From Chloroflexota bacterium (GTDB taxonomy: Bacteria > Chloroflexota > Limnocylindria > Limnocylindrales > CSP1-4): DNA of 6,022 nucleotides. The stretch spans positions 1 to 6,022 of the forward strand of contig JARXKQ010000081.1 in NCBI GenBank assembly GCA_030271555.1, written 5' to 3'. The position numbers and the translations under genes are program-made. Shown piece after piece: positions 1-4,771 of the stretch (its first letter is position 1; the number at the start of each line of letters is the position of its first letter). Below the pieces are notes generated by a model. The model searched no databases, was not told the DNA's origin, and saw nothing but the letters and a program-made list of their open reading frames with translations.

Positions 1-118
1 GTGGACGTCGAGCCGAAGGGCTAAACCTAATAATGAGGAGTCCGGTCGGTCGTCGACCGTCCTCAAGTTTCCGCAACACATGTGACTGCGCCGCGCGACC
101 GGGTTGAGACTGCGTCAG
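1..118. other. Leader/intergenic region before the lipoprotein gene
   Basis: No gene can be supported in this stretch. Reading frame 1 gives seven sense codons and then TAA at 22-24, which could be the last residues of an upstream gene cut by the window edge, but frames 2 and 3 are open for longer, so this is only a possibility. A perfect 13-base inverted repeat, CGGTCG-T-CGACCG, lies at 47-59. It could form a 5-bp hairpin or be a protein-binding site, but it has no T tract that would make it a convincing terminator. An AT-rich TAATAAT lies at 28-34 without a recognisable -35 partner. Confidence 0.4.
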
Positions 119-1408
119 ATGAAACCGCGAACGGCATGGGCCGTACTCGTGAGTGGTGCGATTCTGGCGCTGGCCTGTGGCCCGGCGCCGATCCCGTCCC
201 AGTCGGCGCTTACTTCGCCATCGGCGTCGCCGACCCCTTCGGCTCCGTCTGAGGGCTTCCCGACTGAAGTTCAGGGAATGCCGGTCCTGTCGGTCGGTGG
301 CGCGAATCAGCTCATCGCCCGGGGAAAGCTCGACGGTCGCGTCGCGGCGGTCGGCGGGTGGTGGGTACAACCGATGGTGCCAAGCTGTCCCGCGCCAGGA
401 CGGTGGATGGCGCCGCTGGAGACCTACTGCGGCTTCAACATCTTCGCCAGCCAAGGCTTCGCCGCCATGACATGCACTCCCGACCACAACAGCTGCTCCA
501 GCAATGGACCGCCACCCGGGACCGAAGTGCTGCAGCCAATAACGGGTGGTGAAATCGGTGGCTGGAGGGCCTTGGGCGAGGCCATGAACAACTCTCCGAT
601 TTGGAAGTCAGCCGGTTACATCCCGGCCGTCCTTATCGGCCACGCCGGCGATCCGCGGCAGTGGGAGTGCCCAACCGAGACGCGGCCTGACTGTGCCCGC
701 AAGTTCGTGGTGGACCGGGTTGCCTGGGTCGACGGGCAGATCCTTCCGCTTGGGGCCGTACCTGACCAACCGCCCACGAGAATGACGGCCGACGAAGCGA
801 TCGCGGTGGCTCAGGCTGGAACGGGTGCCATCGTGGCCTTCGCAACCCACGCAGCCGACGTGCCCACGCTTGACCCACGACTGCACGAGGCCGGCGAGAC
901 GGTGATGTGGCTGGTGCGATCAATTGCCGCCCAAGGTGCGGCAGCAGACGACCCCACTCGATCGGCCACCGTCGCGTTGATTGACGACGCGACCGAACAA
1001 CTCATCGAGTCTTTGCCACTGGCCGCCGGTGCCGACTCTGAGCCCGCCATCCTGCGCTTCCAGGCGACATCCGTCGCCGAGTGCTGTGCTGGAAATCTGT
1101 GGCCCCGATATGAGATCGACTCCGCCGATGGAGCGCCTGTTGTCGAGAGTCAGGGAAGCGGCTCGGCATCCGGCGCCGCGACGGACGGCACACGCTTCCA
1201 CGCTGGTGCTCCCGCCGTGCTTGGCAACGGCGACTTCATCGTTCATGCGTGGTTATCGACGGGCAACGCGGACGATAGCGAACGCCAATCCGAGTGCCAG
1301 ACGACCATCACGTTGACTAACGGTCAGGAATTCCGGGTGGAGGCCGCCTTCCCGCAAAGCGGGCCATGCACGTTCGTGACGCCGACATTCGAGGACTCGA
1401 TCTTCTAA
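119..1408 (+). CDS. Predicted secreted lipoprotein of unknown function
   Basis: From the ATG at 119 this encodes 429 residues. A TTG at 104 in the same frame would add five residues (MRLRQ), but the ATG gives a textbook signal peptide: Lys2/Arg4, a hydrophobic run over residues 6-19, and the lipobox-like ALA-C with Cys20 as the likely lipidated residue. A Pro/Ser/Thr/Ala-rich linker follows (about 21-45), as in many lipoproteins of high-GC bacteria. The mature part has several cysteines, including a pair in a GHAGDPRQWEC...DC stretch followed by KFVVDRVAWVDG. From memory this resembles a motif seen in uncharacterised lipoproteins of Chloroflexota and Actinomycetota, possibly OB-like beta domains. 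No catalytic motif is apparent. The protein is expected to be anchored on the outer face of the cytoplasmic membrane. It ends just before dinB, but a functional link to DNA repair is not evident and the spacing may be incidental. Confidence 0.8.
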   Translation: MKPRTAWAVLVSGAILALACGPAPIPSQSALTSPSASPTPSAPSEGFPTEVQGMPVLSVGGANQLIARGKLDGRVAAVGGWWVQPMVPSCPAPGRWMAPLETYCGFNIFASQGFAAMTCTPDHNSCSSNGPPPGTEVLQPITGGEIGGWRALGEAMNNSPIWKSAGYIPAVLIGHAGDPRQWECPTETRPDCARKFVVDRVAWVDGQILPLGAVPDQPPTRMTADEAIAVAQAGTGAIVAFATHAADVPTLDPRLHEAGETVMWLVRSIAAQGAAADDPTRSATVALIDDATEQLIESLPLAAGADSEPAILRFQATSVAECCAGNLWPRYEIDSADGAPVVESQGSGSASGAATDGTRFHAGAPAVLGNGDFIVHAWLSTGNADDSERQSECQTTITLTNGQEFRVEAAFPQSGPCTFVTPTFEDSIF

Positions 1409-1412
1409 AGGG
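1407..1412 (+). promoter_or_regulatory. Probable ribosome binding site for dinB
   Basis: AAAGGG overlaps the lipoprotein stop codon and lies 8 bases before the ATG at 1421, a normal Shine-Dalgarno distance. It cannot serve the GTG at 1412, which overlaps it. This is the main reason for choosing 1421 as the dinB start. It also implies that dinB can be translated from the same transcript as the lipoprotein gene. Confidence 0.45.
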
Positions 1413-1420
1413 TGCGTGTC

Positions 1421-2695
1421 ATGCGAGTTGGCACGGGCGGCGCGCATGATGGTGGCGTGACCGGGCGGACGATCCTGCACGTGGATCTGGACGCGTTCTT
1501 CGCCGCCGTTGAGCAGCGCGACGACCCGTCGTTGCGCGGCAAGCCCGTGATCGTGGGTGGTGGCGGGCCAAACGATCGCGGAGTGGTGAGCACGGCGTCG
1601 TACGAGGCGCGCGTGTTCGGCGTGCGCTCCGCGATGCCACTGCGTACCGCGGCCGCGCTGTGCCCCAACGCGATATTCGTGCCGGTCAACGGGCGCAAGT
1701 ACAGCGCGGCGAGCAAGCAGGTCATGACGATCCTCGACCGCTTTTCGCCGCTCGTCGAGCAGCTGTCGATCGACGAGGCGTTCCTCGACGTAACGGGCAC
1801 AGAGACGCTCCAGGGCAGCGGCGAGGACGTGGCGCGCAAGCTCAAAGCGGCGGTGCACAACGAGACCGGCCTCACCATTTCAGTGGGCGTCGCCGCGAAC
1901 CGGCTCGTGGCCAAGATCGCGTCGGACCTGAAGAAGCCTGACGGCCTGGTCGTCGTGCCACCGGGGACGGAGCGCGAGTTCCTGGCGCCGCTCCCCATCG
2001 AACGGCTGTGGGGCGTTGGCGCGAGCACGCGCAAAGGCTTGTCTGACTACAACGTGCGCACGATTGGCGATCTGGCCGCGTTGCCGCAGGACGTGCTGGT
2101 GCGCCGGTTCGGCAAGCACGGCGGCGACCTCACCCTACGTGCTCATGGAGTGGGCGACACCGTCGTCGGCGGGCATGAGGCGGCCAAGTCGGTCAGCCAG
2201 GAGCACACCTTCGAGACCGACACGGGCGACTGGGAGTACCTCGAGCAGACCTTGCTGGCGCTCTCGGAAGGAGTCGCCCGGCGCTTGCGCTCGACGCACG
2301 TCCTTACGACGACGGTCGCGGTGAAGATTCGCGATACCGATTTCGTGACCGTCACCCGCCAGAAGACACTGCCTGAGCCGACCGATTCGACCGACATCAT
2401 CTGGCGCACTGCGGTTGCGCTGACCAAGAAGGAGGCGAAAGGCAAGGTTCTGCGCCTGCTGGGTGTCGCCGCGACCGGGCTGTCCGAGGAGAGCCAGATG
2501 GCGCTGTTCGGCACCGGCGACGACAAGCGCCACAAGGCACAGGCCGCGGCTGACGAGGTGCGCGACCGCTACGGGTCCAAGGCGATCAAACGGGCGCGCC
2601 TGCTCGATGCAAGCGTCAGACAGCCGTTCGAGCGCGACCCACGCAGATTGCCGCTGGTCGAACGCCATACGAAACCGGCGAAAGACCGAAGCTAG
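1421..2695 (+). CDS. dinB: DNA polymerase IV (Y-family translesion polymerase)
   Basis: DinB copies past damaged template bases at low fidelity. Numbering from the first in-frame GTG (1412), the palm carries HVDLDAFFAAVEQ at 23-35, with metal-binding Asp25 and a Phe30 in the steric-gate position. It also has YEAR at 64-67 (nucleotide triphosphate binding) and SIDEAFLDVTG at 119-129, with the catalytic Asp121-Glu122. IASDLKKPDG follows, then helix-hairpin-helix residues around 194-237 (LWGVGASTRKGL) and a little-finger domain from about 258. QMALF at 362-366 fits the beta-clamp-binding motif. It is followed by a roughly 60-residue tail whose first part (DEVRDRYGSKAIKRARLL) is common in this family. 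All key residues are present, so the enzyme should be active. Start candidates are GTG 1412, ATG 1421 (has a Shine-Dalgarno) and GTG 1457, which would give the shortest, most family-typical N-terminus (MTGRTILHVD). No LexA box is visible upstream, and the gene begins within 13 bases of the preceding stop. Confidence 0.96.
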   Translation: MRVGTGGAHDGGVTGRTILHVDLDAFFAAVEQRDDPSLRGKPVIVGGGGPNDRGVVSTASYEARVFGVRSAMPLRTAAALCPNAIFVPVNGRKYSAASKQVMTILDRFSPLVEQLSIDEAFLDVTGTETLQGSGEDVARKLKAAVHNETGLTISVGVAANRLVAKIASDLKKPDGLVVVPPGTEREFLAPLPIERLWGVGASTRKGLSDYNVRTIGDLAALPQDVLVRRFGKHGGDLTLRAHGVGDTVVGGHEAAKSVSQEHTFETDTGDWEYLEQTLLALSEGVARRLRSTHVLTTTVAVKIRDTDFVTVTRQKTLPEPTDSTDIIWRTAVALTKKEAKGKVLRLLGVAATGLSEESQMALFGTGDDKRHKAQAAADEVRDRYGSKAIKRARLLDASVRQPFERDPRRLPLVERHTKPAKDRS

Positions 2696-2801
2696 GCTGC
2701 CGCTCCGGCGTAGCCGCTGGTGGGCCGAATTTGATGGTCGTGACGCGCTAGCTGTCACGCGGTCGCTGAAAACTGCCTCCAAGCCCGCTGGATTTGGGTC
2801 G
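2696..2801. other. Intergenic spacer after dinB, upstream of the SOS promoter
   Basis: No gene is supported here. A weak 6-bp hairpin (2695-2700 with 2710-2715, one G-T pair, 9-base loop) starts at the dinB stop codon. It has no following T tract, so termination between dinB and the small gene is uncertain. Confidence 0.4.
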
Positions 2802-2830
2802 TTGACATTCGAACAACTGTTCGATACGTT
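2802..2830 (+). promoter_or_regulatory. Sigma70-type promoter for the small SOS-linked gene
   Basis: A perfect -35 hexamer TTGACA (2802-2807) is separated by exactly 17 bases from a -10 hexamer TACGTT (2825-2830, matching TAnnnT). Transcription would begin near 2837, leaving a leader of about 33 bases with a Shine-Dalgarno before the ATG at 2870. The local sequence is clearly richer in A and T than its surroundings. A LexA palindrome fills most of the spacer, so the promoter is expected to be shut by LexA and opened on DNA damage. Confidence 0.8.
2810..2823. promoter_or_regulatory. LexA (SOS) box 1, within the promoter spacer
   Basis: CGAACAACTGTTCG has perfect symmetric arms CGAAC/GTTCG around four bases and matches the Gram-positive/actinobacterial LexA consensus CGAAC-N4-GTTCG. 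One more symmetric base on each side (T2809, A2824) extends the palindrome to 16 bases. It sits between the -35 and -10 elements, where bound repressor would block RNA polymerase. Confidence 0.88.
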
Positions 2831-2833
2831 ATG

Positions 2834-2847
2834 TGAACAGATGTTCT
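2834..2847. promoter_or_regulatory. LexA (SOS) box 2, over the expected transcription start
   Basis: TGAACAGATGTTCT contains the LexA core GAAC-N4-GTTC with less ideal outer bases than box 1. Its centre is 24 bp from that of box 1, and it covers the predicted start of transcription near 2837. Two boxes over one promoter suggest tight or cooperative repression. Confidence 0.75.
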
Positions 2848-2852
2848 ATGCC

Positions 2853-2859
2853 GAGGAGG
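2853..2859 (+). promoter_or_regulatory. Strong ribosome binding site for the 85-residue gene
   Basis: GAGGAGG lies 10 bases before the ATG at 2870 and is the clearest Shine-Dalgarno in the window. It fixes the start of the small gene and argues that the short frame is really translated. Confidence 0.75.
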
Positions 2860-2869
2860 CAACACACCG

Positions 2870-3127
2870 ATGGCAATCGTGCGCGTGACCCCAACTGAGA
2901 TCGACGTTAAGACCGGGCTGTTCGATGGCCGCCCGCGTCAGGTTCGTATCGCCAATGAGAACGTTCGGGTAATCGAGATCGCCCAGGTGCGCGATGAGCT
3001 CGCCGCCTACCCCGTGGCGCAGGGGCCGCGGCGCATCTTTGATGTGCGCACGCCGGATACGCGTCTTCGCCTGGCCTTTGAGAAGCGTGGCCGGCGCTGG
3101 CTGCTGGAGGGTCGCGAAGCCGCCTAG
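2870..3127 (+). CDS. Small LexA-controlled protein of unknown function, next to dinB
   Basis: This is an 85-residue protein with no signal peptide, membrane segment or cysteine. It is rich in charged residues, and its pattern of alternating hydrophobic residues suggests a small beta fold: QVRIANENVRVIEIAQV (24-40), RRIFDVRTPDTRLRLAF (54-70) and a closing RRWLLEG (75-81). That layout (GRPxxV, VxxI, F-V-T-D, RWxLE) recalls the short DUF6504-type proteins often encoded beside dinB in high-GC bacteria, but the match is from memory of the pattern and is not certain. The gene is well supported as real by its promoter with two LexA boxes and its strong Shine-Dalgarno. Its position directly downstream of dinB, with SOS control, suggests a role in damage tolerance, for example as a partner of a translesion polymerase. 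That role is inferred from context only. Confidence 0.82.
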   Translation: MAIVRVTPTEIDVKTGLFDGRPRQVRIANENVRVIEIAQVRDELAAYPVAQGPRRIFDVRTPDTRLRLAFEKRGRRWLLEGREAA

Positions 3128-3155
3128 CGGCTGACCGTGCGGCGCGCCATGCCCG

Positions 3156-3164
3156 TGCGACAAT
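3156..3164 (+). promoter_or_regulatory. Possible extended -10 element for a leaderless fchA transcript
   Basis: TGCGACAAT reads as an extended -10 (TG-N-GACAAT) ending 7 bases before the GTG at 3172, so transcription could begin at or next to the start codon. There is no Shine-Dalgarno before that GTG, which is what a leaderless start would look like. No -35 lies at normal spacing, so this is tentative. Confidence 0.3.
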
Positions 3165-3171
3165 CGCCCGC

Positions 3172-3834
3172 GTGGACGGTCCTTCTGAATCACTCGCCGG
3201 ACTGACCCTTACCCACTTCTCGGATCGCCTCGCGTCGGCTGAGCCGGTGCCCGGCGGCGGCAGCGCCTCGGCGATCTGTGGCAGTTTTGCCGCGAGCCTG
3301 CTGGCGATGGTCGCCCGGCTCAGCGTCGACCGCCCCAAGTACGCCGCGTACCAGGTGACCCATGGCCGTGCGCTGGCGACCGGTGAGCGCGGCCGCACGG
3401 TCCTGCTCGAGCTTGCCGATGCCGACGCGCTTGCGTATGCCGGCTTTGCCGCGGCGAGCAAGCTGCCCAAGGAAACGGTGCAGGAACAGGCCGCACGCGA
3501 CGAGGCAACACGCGTCGCGGCGCGCGCGTCGAGCGAGGTGCCGCTGACTGTGGTCAGCGAGTGTGCGCGGCTGCTGGACGATATCGTGGCCATGGCCGGA
3601 CGCAGCAACCTCAATGCGGCGAGCGACCTGGAGGTCGCCGCGCGGCTCGCCTCAGCCGCCGCGCGCGGTGCGGCCGCGAACGTCTACATCAACTTGCCAA
3701 TGGTGGGTGACGAGGCGTACGCGGCGACGACCACCGCGACGATCGAGGGGCTGCTCAACGGCGTCGAGCGCAGCGCGGCGCAGGTCTCGGAACTCGTTGC
3801 TGGCGGCGGACTGCGCGAGCCCGAATCGGAGTGA
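3172..3834 (+). CDS. fchA: Methenyltetrahydrofolate cyclohydrolase (FTCD_C / cyclodeaminase family)
   Basis: This 220-residue protein spans one cyclodeaminase-type (FTCD_C) domain, the usual size for stand-alone FchA. Family signatures are PVPGGGSASA at 25-34, LADADALAY at 81-89, KLPKET at 97-102, SEVPL at 130-134, and the long C-terminal signature from SNLNAASD (145-152) to NVYINL (170-175). Family members either hydrolyse 5,10-methenyl-THF to 10-formyl-THF (FchA of methylotrophs and acetogens) or deaminate formimino-THF (histidine or purine breakdown). The neighbours folD and fhs, with no formiminotransferase domain or gene in view, favour the cyclohydrolase role. It should be cytosolic. 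The start is GTG 3172, with no Shine-Dalgarno and no upstream in-frame alternative that fits. Its stop overlaps the folD start in GTGA, so the two are probably translationally coupled. Confidence 0.88.
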   Translation: MDGPSESLAGLTLTHFSDRLASAEPVPGGGSASAICGSFAASLLAMVARLSVDRPKYAAYQVTHGRALATGERGRTVLLELADADALAYAGFAAASKLPKETVQEQAARDEATRVAARASSEVPLTVVSECARLLDDIVAMAGRSNLNAASDLEVAARLASAAARGAAANVYINLPMVGDEAYAATTTATIEGLLNGVERSAAQVSELVAGGGLREPESE

Positions 3835-4766
3835 CCGACCGCCGGTCCCAGGTTGCCGTGCTGCGCTACGACGAGCCGGCGCGCATCCTCGATGGGCGGC
3901 CGCTCGCGACGCGCATCAGGACCAACGTTCGGCGCCAGGTCACGAGCTTCGAGAAGACATACGGCTTCCGCCCGCAACTCGTAGCGGTCATGATCGGCCA
4001 CCAAGCGGCCTCAAGCGTCTACGTCGGGCAGATCCTGCGCTCGTGCTCAGCGGTGGGTATTCCCAGCCGAGTCGTCGAGCTGCCGCGCCAGACAACCGCG
4101 GATGAGTTGCGCCGCCGACTCGAGCTGCTGAACAAGGACAGCAAGGTCGCGGGGATCATCGTTCAGCAACCACTGCCGCGGCACATCCCCTTGAGCACCC
4201 TGACTGACACGATCATGCCGGCCAAGGACATCGACGGCATCCACCCGCTGAACACGGGACTGATGGCCCTGGGCTACGAGGGTTTCCTGCCCGCATGCGC
4301 TGAGGCCGCGGTTGAGATACCCAAGTTCTACGGCTACTCGCTCGAGGGCAAGCGTGCCGTGGTCATCGGCCGGAGCAACGTCGTTGGCAAGCCGGTCCAG
4401 CTCTTGCTCATGCGCGAGCACTGCACGGTCACGGTCTGCCACCGGCGAACGCGCGACCTTACGGCCGAGATAGCCCGGGCTGAGATCGTCGTCTCCGCGG
4501 CGGGCTCGGCGGGCCTGGTAACCGGCGACATGCTCCATCCCGGTGCGCTCGTCGTCGATGTCGGCATCAACGTCCGGGGTGGCCGTGTCGTCGGCGACGT
4601 CGACTTCGACTCAGCCGTCAAAGTGGCCGCGGCGATCACGCCGGTGCCGGGCGGCGTGGGCCCGGTGACCAATGCCGTGCTGCTCGAGCATCTGATCCGT
4701 GCCGCGCGCTGGCAGCAAACCGGCCATCCCATAATCGCCGGCCGCGGCCGCAAACGCCGGGTTTGA
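3831..4766 (+). CDS. folD: FolD-family methylenetetrahydrofolate dehydrogenase, probably lacking cyclohydrolase activity
   Basis: This 311-residue protein matches the FolD fold over its whole length: ARILDGRPLA (17-26), VQQPLP (111-116), KDIDGIHPLN (132-141), the dinucleotide-binding VIGRSNVVGKPV (178-189), VVDVGIN (241-247) and TPVPGGVGPVTNAVLLEH (270-287). FolD normally oxidises 5,10-methylene-THF with NAD(P)+ and then hydrolyses the methenyl product. Catalytic Tyr64, Gln112 and Asp135 are kept. The lysine of the YVxxK motif (Lys54 in E. coli, Lys56 in human) is Ile68 here (YVGQI, codon ATC). The usual PCTPxG is PACAEA at 154-159, and the NADP-site serine of CHSxT is Arg205 (CHRRT). Loss of the lysine is known to abolish cyclohydrolase activity in the human enzyme, so this is probably a dehydrogenase only, with the overlapping fchA supplying the other step. 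GTG 3831 is chosen because it overlaps the fchA stop. GTG 3858 is an alternative giving a more typical N-terminus. A basic tail (RGRKRRV) ends the protein. Confidence 0.9.
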   Translation: MTDRRSQVAVLRYDEPARILDGRPLATRIRTNVRRQVTSFEKTYGFRPQLVAVMIGHQAASSVYVGQILRSCSAVGIPSRVVELPRQTTADELRRRLELLNKDSKVAGIIVQQPLPRHIPLSTLTDTIMPAKDIDGIHPLNTGLMALGYEGFLPACAEAAVEIPKFYGYSLEGKRAVVIGRSNVVGKPVQLLLMREHCTVTVCHRRTRDLTAEIARAEIVVSAAGSAGLVTGDMLHPGALVVDVGINVRGGRVVGDVDFDSAVKVAAAITPVPGGVGPVTNAVLLEHLIRAARWQQTGHPIIAGRGRKRRV

Positions 4767-4771
4767 CGCAT

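Noticed and set aside
28..34. TAATAAT as a -10 element for the lipoprotein gene
   Set aside because: No -35-like hexamer lies at 16-18 bases upstream, and the distance to the ATG is about 85 bases. AT-rich stop-codon runs explain it equally well.
47..59. Perfect inverted repeat CGGTCG-T-CGACCG as a terminator or operator
   Set aside because: It is short, has no T tract, and has no promoter or second copy nearby to support an operator. It is kept only as a note in the leader entry.
2695..2715. Hairpin just after dinB as a terminator
   Set aside because: The stem is only 6 bp with a G-T pair and a 9-base loop, and no T tract follows.
2463..2888. A 141-codon + strand frame running from late dinB across the intergenic region past the small gene's start
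   Set aside because: It overlaps the conserved C-terminal part of dinB in another frame, runs through the LexA-boxed promoter and gives a low-complexity Arg-rich product. It is a shadow frame of GC-rich DNA.
3135..3159. Direct repeat CCGTGCG (3135-3141 and 3153-3159) before fchA
   Set aside because: Seven bases repeated 18 bp apart in GC-rich DNA is within chance, with no further copies seen.
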